Translations under genes and position numbers: made by a program | Part shown: positions 25,298 to 33,386 of the stretch, piece after piece | Numbering within the stretch: the first letter of the stretch is position 1 | Layout: every line of letters starts with the position of its first letter | Assembly (NCBI RefSeq): GCF_004366595.1 | Contig: NZ_SORE01000026.1 | Span: 1 to 64,000, forward strand | DNA from: Paraburkholderia rhizosphaerae | GTDB lineage: Bacteria > Pseudomonadota > Gammaproteobacteria > Burkholderiales > Burkholderiaceae | Reading direction: 5' to 3' | DNA length: 64,000 nt | The notes under the pieces: model-generated | What the model saw: only the letters and a program-made list of their open reading frames with translations | What the model was told of the DNA's origin: nothing | Databases searched by the model: none

Positions 25298-26644
25298 ATG
25301 AGCTGGCATAACAAGGTTACCTGGAGCGAAGGGCTCTTTCTGCGCCCGCAACTTTTTCAGCAACAGGAACGCTACTTCGAATACTTTGCGCACAAACGCG
25401 CGGTGCCTCTATCCCCGTTCTTCTTCGGGTTTTCTCATTATGCAATCGACAACGAAGCGCTATCGCTCGGCAAGGTGATCGTCAAATCCGCCAGCGGTGT
25501 ATTCGCGGACGGCACACCGTTCGATAGTCCGGGCACGACCCCGCCTCCCGCGCCGCTGACCATCCGGCCCGAACATCTCGAACAGGTGATCCATCTGGCC
25601 GTCCCGGTTCGCATGCCGAATACCGAGGAAACCACCTTCGACGACTCCTCTCATTCGTTGGCGCGCTATGCGGTGTTCGACACCGAGTTGCGCGATACGA
25701 ATTCGATCGGGCAAGGACCCAAGACCGTGCAGTTGTCGAATCTACGCGTCAGACTGTTGCCACAGAAAGAGATGGCCGATGCGTGGATCGGGCTGCCGCT
25801 GGTTCGAGTCAAGACACTGCGTGCCGATGGAAGCATCGAACTGGACGACACGCTGATTCCTCCCGTCAGCGGATATGGCGCAAGCGCGCTGCTGACGAGT
25901 TGGCTCGCCAAGGTGCATGAACTCACGCGGCTGCGCGCGCAGGCACTGGCGAAACGGCTGACCGGCGGAGATGGCCAGGCCGGCACGGTGGCCGAGGTCT
26001 CCGACTATCTGCTGCTCCAGACGCTCAATCGATATGAACCGCTGCTGCAGCATCTGCGACGCGTGCCGACGACGTCCCCCGCCGACCTGTACGCGTTGTT
26101 GATCAGCATGGCAGGCGAACTGTCGACCTACGTGAGGCCGCGAACGCGCCGCCCACTCGACAGTCATCCGCCCTATCAGCACATCGAACCACACGTTTGT
26201 CTGAGACCCGTCGTCGACGATACGCACTGGTTGCTCAACGCGGTGCTGATACGCAGCGCGCAGAGCATCGCATTCGACGACGCCGGCTACGGCATGCACA
26301 ACGCGGTCGCGGATCCGGCAGAAATCCGCGGCTTCGATGCGCTGGTTCTGGCCGTTGCCGCCCAGCTGCCGCCGGACACGCTGGTCCAGCAGTTCGCAGC
26401 CCAGGCCAAGCTAGGGCCGTCCGAACGGTTGCCCGATCTCATACGGTCGCATTTGCCTGGCATCGTGCTTCAGCCGCTGCCAGTGCCGCCTCGACAGATC
26501 CCATTCAATGCGGGCTACGTCTATTACGAGTTGTCGCGTTCGGGGCCGTTATGGGAAACGGTCACACAGCATGGCGGCATCGCACTGCATGTCGCGGGGG
26601 ATTTCCCCGGACTGAAGCTGGAATTGTGGGGCGTGCGGGGATAA
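25298..26644 (+). CDS. tssK: TssK, baseplate-membrane complex connector
   Basis: 448 residues, normal length. The N-terminus has the family signature VTWSEGLFLRPQLFQQQERY. Later segments include IGLPLVRVK, SDYLLLQTLNRYEPLL, LYALLISMAGELSTYV and, at the C-terminus, IPFNAGYVYYELSRSGPLW. The trimer bridges the baseplate wedges to TssL-TssM. The gene lies 12 bp after tssJ, so they are co-transcribed. Confidence 0.97.
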   Translation: MSWHNKVTWSEGLFLRPQLFQQQERYFEYFAHKRAVPLSPFFFGFSHYAIDNEALSLGKVIVKSASGVFADGTPFDSPGTTPPPAPLTIRPEHLEQVIHLAVPVRMPNTEETTFDDSSHSLARYAVFDTELRDTNSIGQGPKTVQLSNLRVRLLPQKEMADAWIGLPLVRVKTLRADGSIELDDTLIPPVSGYGASALLTSWLAKVHELTRLRAQALAKRLTGGDGQAGTVAEVSDYLLLQTLNRYEPLLQHLRRVPTTSPADLYALLISMAGELSTYVRPRTRRPLDSHPPYQHIEPHVCLRPVVDDTHWLLNAVLIRSAQSIAFDDAGYGMHNAVADPAEIRGFDALVLAVAAQLPPDTLVQQFAAQAKLGPSERLPDLIRSHLPGIVLQPLPVPPRQIPFNAGYVYYELSRSGPLWETVTQHGGIALHVAGDFPGLKLELWGVRG

Positions 26645-26699
26645 GTACGCGCGAAGGCCGCCGCGTCGTTCAGCCAAAGCGTCCGCGTGTCATGACAGC

Positions 26700-28031
26700 A
26701 TGAGGAACACCGTGAATACAGAAGCAGGACTTCCCCTATTGGGCACAGGCGTTGCATCCGCGGACCCGGCCGAACCACGCGGCAGTCCACGCGCAACGGC
26801 CGAATCGCCCGAGTTCGGGAAACAGGGTGAGCCGTCGAGACCGTTCTCCAGCATCCCTGCCGGCGAACCGCAAGCGGCGCGTCTTCGTGCAGTCGAAGCC
26901 GCGGCGAATCCATTGCTCGAAGCCGCGCGTCCATTACTGCGCGCGCTCGCCGACATGCCCGATGAACTCGACGTGAACAGCACCGCGCATCTACACCTGC
27001 TGCTCAAGCAGGAAATTCGCGTTTTCCAGCGGCTATGCGAACAAGCCAACATCCGGCGCGAGCATATGATCGGCGCGCGTTACTGTTTGTGCACGGCGCT
27101 GGACGACGCCGCGACGCAAACGGCCTGGGGCAATTGCGACAACGGCGTCAAATGGATGAGCAATGGTCTCGCCACCGAGTTTCATGAGGACCGTCAGGGC
27201 GGCGACAAGGTTTATCTGCTGATCGGCCGGTTGATGAGCGAGCCGCACGACCACCTCGACCTGCTCGAGGTGATCTATCGGATTCTCAGCCTCGGCTTCA
27301 TGGGTCGCTACCGGCATGAAACCGACGGAGCGCGCAAACACGATGCCGTGCGCCAGCGCATCTACAACGAGCTCCAGACACGCCGTGGTGTCGTGCCGAT
27401 CGCGCTCGCACCGCACGTCCAGTCCGATGCGCGCGGACGACGCCTGTCCGTCTACGACTTTCCAGTCTGGATCACATTAGTGGTGCTCGGGGTCATCCTG
27501 ACCGGCCTGTTCGCATGGTTCAAATATCACCTGCTCGAACGGAGCGCCGCCGTCGAAAAACAGATCATCGAGATCGCCCGGATGACGCCGCCGCCCGTCC
27601 CGAAACTGCCGCGCCTGATGGAACTGCTTAGGGACGAAATCGCGGCGGGCACTGTGAGCGTCGACGAAGACGCGCATCACAGCGCGGTGACGTTCCGCGG
27701 CGACGCGATGTTTCTGCCGGGCGCCGTCAACGTCAATGCGTCGATGGGTCCATTGATCGCGAAGATCGCCCGCGAAATCAGCAAGGTGCCGGGCAGGGTC
27801 GTGATTGCGGGCTATACCGACAGCGTGCCGGTCAGGAGCCGCCAGTTCGCATCGAACGATGCGTTGTCGGAGGAACGCGCAACCCAGGTGATGCAGATGC
27901 TACAGGCAGACGGCGTGCCCGCGGCGCGACTCGAAGCAATCGGCAAAGGCGCGTCGAATCCCATCGGCGATAACCGGACCGCTCAAGGCCGGGCACAGAA
28001 CCGCCGTGTCGCCATCACGGTCACGCCCTGA
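26700..28031 (+). CDS. tssL: TssL with C-terminal OmpA-like peptidoglycan-binding domain
   Basis: 443 residues. A disordered N-terminus is followed by the DotU/TssL cytosolic domain (ANPLLEAARPLLRALADM, then ARYCLCTALDDAATQTAWG and LLEVIYRILSLGFMGRY), a single membrane segment (VWITLVVLGVILTGLFAWF, near residues 258-277), and a periplasmic OmpA domain (VVIAGYTDSVPVRS, then NDALSEERATQVMQML and NRRVAITVTP). It is thus an 'extended' TssL that can hold the cell wall itself rather than relying on a separate TagL. It follows tssK by 55 bp; tssM follows after 28 bp. Confidence 0.96.
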   Translation: MRNTVNTEAGLPLLGTGVASADPAEPRGSPRATAESPEFGKQGEPSRPFSSIPAGEPQAARLRAVEAAANPLLEAARPLLRALADMPDELDVNSTAHLHLLLKQEIRVFQRLCEQANIRREHMIGARYCLCTALDDAATQTAWGNCDNGVKWMSNGLATEFHEDRQGGDKVYLLIGRLMSEPHDHLDLLEVIYRILSLGFMGRYRHETDGARKHDAVRQRIYNELQTRRGVVPIALAPHVQSDARGRRLSVYDFPVWITLVVLGVILTGLFAWFKYHLLERSAAVEKQIIEIARMTPPPVPKLPRLMELLRDEIAAGTVSVDEDAHHSAVTFRGDAMFLPGAVNVNASMGPLIAKIAREISKVPGRVVIAGYTDSVPVRSRQFASNDALSEERATQVMQMLQADGVPAARLEAIGKGASNPIGDNRTAQGRAQNRRVAITVTP

Positions 28032-28059
28032 CTTAACTCATGTGCATCGGGATTCAACG

Positions 28060-31000
28060 ATGAAGACGCTGTCGTTTCTGGTATCGCGCTGGTTCCTCGC
28101 ATTGCTTGCGCTGATCGTCGTCGCGCTGGCGATCTGGTTTGTCGGACCGACCATCGCGCTTGGCGGATCAAGGCCGCTTGCGGGCATCGGCATGCGCGTG
28201 CTTGTGATCGTGCTTTTGCTCGTCGGTGTGCTGCTTTGGCTCAAGGACTGGTCGACGGGTATCGTGATCGGCGCGTTCTTGTGTCTGCTGATCTGGTATG
28301 CGTCGCCTCTTCTGAGTGTTGGGCACGCGCAGCCATTCGTACCCGCCGTGGCCCGCATCATTGCGATCGCAACGGTGATCGCGCTCTTCGTCGGATATGG
28401 GTTGTACAGGCTCTGGCAGCGGATGCGTCGTGACAGTGAATTTCTGAAAAAGGCGCTGGCGCTGGGCAAGAAAAGCGAAGCGATACCGGCCGCCGAACGG
28501 CTGGAGGACATCGAAGCGCGCTTCGCCATGGTGCTGGCACGGCTGAAGTCGATGCGAACCGGTGCGCGAGGCGCGGGGAAACTCTTTCAAGGCACGCGCT
28601 ACTTATACGAACTGCCCTGGTATATCGCGCTTGGTGCGACTGCGTCGGGCAAGACCAGCGCATTGCTGAACGCCGGGTTGGCCTTTTCCGCTGCGGGATC
28701 GATTCCGCGCACGTCCAGCGTGCCAGACGCCACGCGGAATGTGGACTGGTGGCTGACCAACGACGCCGTACTGATCGATACCGCGGGGCACTATACGCAT
28801 CACGGCACGTCGAATCAGATTCTGGCCCTGCCCGGCGATAAACACGACGCGATCGGCGCCCGACGTAGCACTCGGCGCACGGTGGCCACGCAGACACCGC
28901 GCGATTCGCTGGACGACAGCGGCTGGCGTCAGCAGGTCGACCAGAGCGAGTGGTTTGGCGTCCTGGATCTGCTGCGCCGTCATCGGCCGCGGGCGCCGAT
29001 CAATGGCGCACTGCTTGCGGTCAGTATCGACGTGCTGACGGCGCAAGATCCGGCGGTACGCTCCGCCGAGGCCAGCGAATTGCGGCACCGGCTGGCCGAG
29101 TTGCGCGCGAAGCTCGGCATCCGCTTCCCGGTTTATCTGATGATCACACAGATGGACCGGTTACCCGGTTTCACGGACTATTTCGAGTCATTGACCGAAG
29201 AACATCGAGCGCAGATGTGGGGTTTCACACTGCCGCTCACGGGACAGGGCGCGAGGGGCGATCTTGCGATGCGTTGCGGCACAGAGCTCAAGCTACTGGC
29301 GAAGCGCCTCTTTGACGGCATGAACACGCGACTCGAAGACGAGTACGACGTCGAACGTCGTCGCCGCCTCGCGACACTGCCCGAAGCCTTCGCCGAACTC
29401 AGCGGCGCGCTGGAGGATATGCTCGCGCAACTATTCGTCGATTCGCGCTACGACGACACACAGAGCCGCGCCGCCCTTCGAGGGGTGTACTTCACCAGCG
29501 CGCTGCAAGGAGGGGCGAAGGTCGTTGCTGAACCGCTGACGATCGTGCAGCGTCTGATAGCGGGGCTAAGCGATCGTTTCCGATCGCATGAGGCCAGGAC
29601 GGCCACGCATCAAAGTTATTTCCTGCACGACCTGTTCACCCGCGTCGTCTTCCCCGAAGCGCATCTTGTGCGCCCCAACCTGCGCTGGGAGTATCGCTTC
29701 CGGCTCGCGCGCGTGCTCGGCCATGCGCTCGTCCTGCTGCTGTTTATCTGGCTCGTGCTGGGTCTGCGCGTCAGCTTCGGCAACAACAGCGACTATCTGG
29801 ACGCCATTTCGCACAACGCGCAGTCGCTCGCCTCGACAGTCGCGCAGCTCTATCGCGAACCGAAGCCCGAGGTCGTGCCCGACACGTTGAACGACGCCCG
29901 CTATCTGCCGAGGTGGACGGGCCTCGATCTCGCCGCGCCGGACAGCCGCTTCCGATATGGTCTGTACAGCGCGCAGCAGGTTGTCGATGCGAGCCGCGAC
30001 ACCTATCGCGCGCTTGAGGACAATCTGTTGCTGCCGTCGATCGTGCATCGGCTGGAAGATGTGATGGTGCAATCCATCGCCAGCAAGGACGCGAAAGCGA
30101 CTTATGACGCGTTGCGCGTTTATTTGATGCTGTACGACAACGCAAAATTCAACGCATCGGACGTCAAGGCGTGGGTGCTCGACGATTGGGCGCGAAGCGA
30201 CAGTGCGTCGATCTTCGGCGGGCGCGCATCGATGATCGGGCATGTCGAAGATCTTTTCTCGGGCGAGCGTGCCGTTCGATCGCCCCTCATGCGTAACGAC
30301 GCGCTGATCCAGCAGGCGCGATCCTTCCTCGATACGAGCAATGCGACCCAGCGGCTCTATGATCGCGCGAAGGCAGACGTGCAGAAAGAAGCGCCCGACG
30401 AATTCACGTTGCTGCGCGCGGTCGGCCCACAGGCCGGCACAGTCTTCACGCGAGCCAGCGACGCCCCGCTGTCGCGTGGCGTGCCTGGCCTGTTCACTTT
30501 AGACGGCTACCGCAATCTGTTCGACAAGCGTCTACGCGAATTCGTGCAGGCCGCTCGTAACGACGATGCGTGGGTGATGGGCCGTTCATATCTTGACGGC
30601 TTCGCGCACGACGCTCAAAAAAAAACGGCTGGAATCGCGAGCACCGTGACGGGCAGCGATGACCCGTTGACGGAAGCGATCCGTCGGCTTTATCTGGCCG
30701 AATATGCGCGACAGTGGGACGCGTTTCTCGGCGACGTCCGCACGATCGCAGGGACGAGCCTGGCGTTCAATCTTCAGGTGCTGCGCCGCTTCGCGGCGCC
30801 CGACTCTCCATTAACCCGGCTTGCACGCGCCGCGGTGCGCGAAACGACGCTTACGCAAGCGGCGGCGAGCAGCGACGCGTCGTTGCTGCAAAGGACCTCG
30901 GATCAACTCGGTCAGCAGAAGGATAAGGTGCTCGGTATCCGGGCGGAAGAACGCATCGAGCGCGAACTGGTGGATAGCCATTTCGCCGCGCTGCGCGAGA

Positions 31001-32067
31001 TGGTGACAGGCAGCGCCGAGACATCGACAGGCGCGTCGGCAGCGAATGCGCAAGCGGGCAAGACAGGGCTCGACGGCGTGACGAGTCTGCTCAACGAGTA
31101 CTACACCGCGTTGACCGTTGCCGACAACGCGATCGTCAACAACAGCATGCCGCCCGCCAGCGACACCGCAGCGAAACTGAAGATGGCGGCGAATACGATG
31201 CCTGCGCCATTTCGCGACGTGCTGCTGGCGCTGTCGATGCATGGGTCGCGCGATGTCAATCAGGGCATTGGACAGTTGCTGTCGCGTCAGATGCAGGCGG
31301 TGGTCAGCGATACATGCCGGCTGACCGTCGAAGGCAACTATCCGTTCGCGCCCGACAGTTCACGCGACGTCGGCATCGACGATTTCACGCGTGTGTTTGC
31401 TCAGGGCGGCGTGATCGACGATTTCTTCGTGAAGAATCTCGCGCCGTTCGTCGACACCTCGTCGAAACCATGGCGGTATCGGACGCTGCCCGGCGCCACC
31501 GAACCGGTGCAGGGCCCCGATCTCGAACCGTTCCAGCATGCGAAGCAGATCCGCGAAATGTTCTTCGGCGACCAGGGCAAGCAGTTGCAATGGAAGGCCG
31601 ATATTCGCGTGCCGGAACTCGATCCGACGGTGACGGCACTTGCCATCGACATTGACGGCCAAAGCATGCAGTACCAGCACGGTCCGCTTGCGCCCTTCCC
31701 CGTGACCTGGCCAGGGCCGCGCGGCGGCGTGCATGCGGAACTCACCGCGAGCCCGCGCATCGGCGCCGAGACGTCGACCCTCTCGACGGACGGCCCTTGG
31801 GCGTTGATGCGCTTGCTCGGCAAAGGGAAGATCGTCCGGACAGCGACGCCTGGACGCACGCGTGCGGCGTTCGATTTCGATGGACGCAAGGCCGTGCTCG
31901 ATATCGCGAGTGCCGGCAGCGTCGCTAACCCGCTCACGAGCGACGTGCTGACGACGTTCCGCTGCCCGAATTCGATGCCGATGTTCGGCTTGCCTGATAG
32001 CGGACCGCCGCCGGGACTGCCGTCGGCCACCGCGACGCTCGCGGCACCGTCGAACGCGGCTCAATGA
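28060..32067 (+). CDS. tssM: TssM, inner-membrane ATPase-like core of the T6SS membrane complex
   Basis: 1,335 residues from the ATG at 28060; the earlier in-frame start lies inside tssL. Several N-terminal membrane segments occur in the first 130 residues (for example FLALLALIVVALAIWFVG and VLVIVLLLVGVLLWL), then a cytoplasmic NTPase-like domain with Walker A GATASGKT at residues 192-199 and LIDTAGHYT as Walker B-like, then another membrane segment (ALVLLLFIWLVLGLRVSF), and a long periplasmic part that contacts TssJ. It is the last gene of the rightward operon. Confidence 0.97.
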   Translation: MKTLSFLVSRWFLALLALIVVALAIWFVGPTIALGGSRPLAGIGMRVLVIVLLLVGVLLWLKDWSTGIVIGAFLCLLIWYASPLLSVGHAQPFVPAVARIIAIATVIALFVGYGLYRLWQRMRRDSEFLKKALALGKKSEAIPAAERLEDIEARFAMVLARLKSMRTGARGAGKLFQGTRYLYELPWYIALGATASGKTSALLNAGLAFSAAGSIPRTSSVPDATRNVDWWLTNDAVLIDTAGHYTHHGTSNQILALPGDKHDAIGARRSTRRTVATQTPRDSLDDSGWRQQVDQSEWFGVLDLLRRHRPRAPINGALLAVSIDVLTAQDPAVRSAEASELRHRLAELRAKLGIRFPVYLMITQMDRLPGFTDYFESLTEEHRAQMWGFTLPLTGQGARGDLAMRCGTELKLLAKRLFDGMNTRLEDEYDVERRRRLATLPEAFAELSGALEDMLAQLFVDSRYDDTQSRAALRGVYFTSALQGGAKVVAEPLTIVQRLIAGLSDRFRSHEARTATHQSYFLHDLFTRVVFPEAHLVRPNLRWEYRFRLARVLGHALVLLLFIWLVLGLRVSFGNNSDYLDAISHNAQSLASTVAQLYREPKPEVVPDTLNDARYLPRWTGLDLAAPDSRFRYGLYSAQQVVDASRDTYRALEDNLLLPSIVHRLEDVMVQSIASKDAKATYDALRVYLMLYDNAKFNASDVKAWVLDDWARSDSASIFGGRASMIGHVEDLFSGERAVRSPLMRNDALIQQARSFLDTSNATQRLYDRAKADVQKEAPDEFTLLRAVGPQAGTVFTRASDAPLSRGVPGLFTLDGYRNLFDKRLREFVQAARNDDAWVMGRSYLDGFAHDAQKKTAGIASTVTGSDDPLTEAIRRLYLAEYARQWDAFLGDVRTIAGTSLAFNLQVLRRFAAPDSPLTRLARAAVRETTLTQAAASSDASLLQRTSDQLGQQKDKVLGIRAEERIERELVDSHFAALREMVTGSAETSTGASAANAQAGKTGLDGVTSLLNEYYTALTVADNAIVNNSMPPASDTAAKLKMAANTMPAPFRDVLLALSMHGSRDVNQGIGQLLSRQMQAVVSDTCRLTVEGNYPFAPDSSRDVGIDDFTRVFAQGGVIDDFFVKNLAPFVDTSSKPWRYRTLPGATEPVQGPDLEPFQHAKQIREMFFGDQGKQLQWKADIRVPELDPTVTALAIDIDGQSMQYQHGPLAPFPVTWPGPRGGVHAELTASPRIGAETSTLSTDGPWALMRLLGKGKIVRTATPGRTRAAFDFDGRKAVLDIASAGSVANPLTSDVLTTFRCPNSMPMFGLPDSGPPPGLPSATATLAAPSNAAQ

Positions 32068-32086
32068 TGCCCGCCTGCGTCGGCAA

Positions 32087-32118
32087 AAGGGCTTCCGCGC
32101 GAATCCGGAAGGGGCCTT
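32087..32118 (+). terminator. Hairpin after tssM (decayed copy of the tRNA-Pro terminator)
   Basis: The arms CTTCCG and CGGAAG, extended by AAGG and CCTT, form an imperfect hairpin 20 bp after the tssM stop. It has no long T-run on the plus strand. Its order relative to the tRNA-like fragment after it mirrors the intact terminator and tRNA-Pro 140 bp downstream, so it is probably the decayed duplicate of that terminator. It could still end the T6SS transcript. Confidence 0.45.
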
Positions 32119-32120
32119 GT

Positions 32121-32153
32121 CAGTATGGGTCGGAGCGAGAGGATTTGACTCCC
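32121..32153 (-). repeat. Degenerate duplicate of the tRNA-Pro 3' end (att-like)
   Basis: The block GGTCGGAGCGAGAGGATTTG followed by ACTCCC copies the complement of the 3' end of tRNA-Pro at 32,271-32,300 (GGTCGGGGCGAGAGGATTTG, then AACCTCC). The flank also matches: a hairpin precedes both, and both hairpins are joined by similar sequence ending in CAGTA or CAATA. A partial tRNA 3' end beside the true tRNA is the usual scar of integration by a tyrosine recombinase. The copy lacks the rest of the tRNA and cannot function as one. Confidence 0.6.
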
Positions 32154-32230
32154 GCTGATGACCGCGCGCGCCAGCCCAGGCTCGTGGATTTGAGTACCCC
32201 GTGAGTACCTGCGGGCCAAAAAATGAAAAA

Positions 32231-32258
32231 GGGTTTGCGGGGAAAATCCCGCAAACCC
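32231..32258 (-). terminator. Intrinsic terminator of tRNA-Pro
   Basis: GGGTTTGCGGG and CCCGCAAACCC form a perfect 11-bp stem with a 6-base loop. On the minus strand it is followed by TTTTT. It lies 10 bp beyond the tRNA 3' end and ends its transcript. Confidence 0.85.
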
Positions 32259-32268
32259 TTATCAATAC

Positions 32269-32345
<77 letters not shown>

Positions 32346-32429
32346 AAAGCTGGCAAGTATAACAGACACTACGCTCGCTGAGCACGCTCGCACCTCGTAT
32401 CGGCTTCATTGTGCGAGAGCGCTGATCGT

Positions 32430-32828
32430 TTAATGTCCAAGCAGATCGATCACGTGCAGCAACTCCTTGCGCAATTGATCGACATCAACGGTTGCCATCG
32501 ACTGCGTGACCACCGGCGTTGTGACTTCTTCATGCTCTTCTGCTTCGCGCTGCGCGCCGCCATGCGTATCGAGACGATTGCGCGCGCCATTGATCGTAAA
32601 GCCCTGCTCATACAGCAACTCGCGAATCCGGCGAATCAGCAGAACCTCATGATGCTGGTAATACCGCCGATTCCCGCGGCGCTTGACCGGCCGCAACTGC
32701 GTGAACTCCTGCTCCCAATAACGCAGCACATGCGGCTTCACGCCACATAGTTCGCTCACTTCGCCAATCGTGAAGTAGCGCTTCGCCGGAATCGGAGGCA
32801 AGACGACTTTTTCGATCGTCGCTGTCAT
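32430..32828 (-). CDS. MerR-family transcriptional regulator next to ihfA
   Basis: 132 residues. The MerR DNA-binding motif is clear: RYFTIGEVSELCGVKPHVLR then YWEQEFTQLRPVKRRGNRRYY and EVLLIRRIRELLYEQGFTI. The C-terminal part is short and acidic, with no Cys metal-binding set, so it is not a metal sensor. This gene lies downstream of ihfA across many beta- and gammaproteobacteria. Its target is unknown. Confidence 0.9.
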   Translation of the reverse strand: MTATIEKVVLPPIPAKRYFTIGEVSELCGVKPHVLRYWEQEFTQLRPVKRRGNRRYYQHHEVLLIRRIRELLYEQGFTINGARNRLDTHGGAQREAEEHEEVTTPVVTQSMATVDVDQLRKELLHVIDLLGH

Positions 32829-32895
32829 CGTCAGTTAGCCGTCGTGGTGGTTACGCGGAAACGTGCGCGTATCGATCTATATCGGCAGCTATCGA

Positions 32896-33306
32896 TCAGC
32901 GCGCGAGGCTCGCCTCGGCGCCGTTCTCAACGAGCGCCTTCAGCTTTTGACTTGCATGAAACGTCACGACACGGCGTGCGGCAATCGGAATCGCCTCGCC
33001 CGTTTTCGGATTGCGCCCGGGACGCTGCGGCTTGTCGCGCAACTGGAAGTTGCCGAAGCCGGACAGCTTCACACTGTCGCCGCTTTCGAGCGCGTCGCGA
33101 ATCACTTCGAAGAACGCCTCGACCATGTCCTTCGCTTCGCGCTTGTTGAGTCCAACGTTGTCGAACAGCAACTCGGCAAGTTCGGCCTTCGTCAGCGTCG
33201 GCGTTTCGCCCGGCGCCGCGGCAGATGATGTCGGGGTATCGCGAATCATGGCGCTACGTTGCGCCGTAAGAAGGGCTTCGAAATCACTCGAGTTCATTTC
33301 ATTCAT
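32896..33306 (-). CDS. ihfA: Integration host factor subunit alpha
   Basis: 136 residues from the ATG at 33306. The IHF/HU core begins at LTKAELAELLFDNVGLNKRE and continues through VKLSGFGNFQLRDKPQRPGR, NPKTGEAIPIAARRVVTFHA and SQKLKALVE. With IHF-beta it bends DNA at specific sites for transcription, recombination and replication. A Ser/Thr-rich N-terminal extension of about 35 residues precedes the core; such extensions occur in Burkholderia relatives. The exact start is uncertain because another ATG lies three codons downstream. The gene follows pheT by about 80 bp, as in many proteobacteria. Confidence 0.93.
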   Translation of the reverse strand: MNEMNSSDFEALLTAQRSAMIRDTPTSSAAAPGETPTLTKAELAELLFDNVGLNKREAKDMVEAFFEVIRDALESGDSVKLSGFGNFQLRDKPQRPGRNPKTGEAIPIAARRVVTFHASQKLKALVENGAEASLAR

Positions 33307-33386
33307 ATCTATCAAATGGCGCGCAAACTGAAACGGAGAATGCGGGAACAACCCAAACCCGCCCCGAACAACCCGCGCCCTCCGGG

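Noticed and set aside
32121..32153. Second tRNA-Pro gene
   Set aside because: Only the 3' end is present and it is altered; no cloverleaf can be formed.
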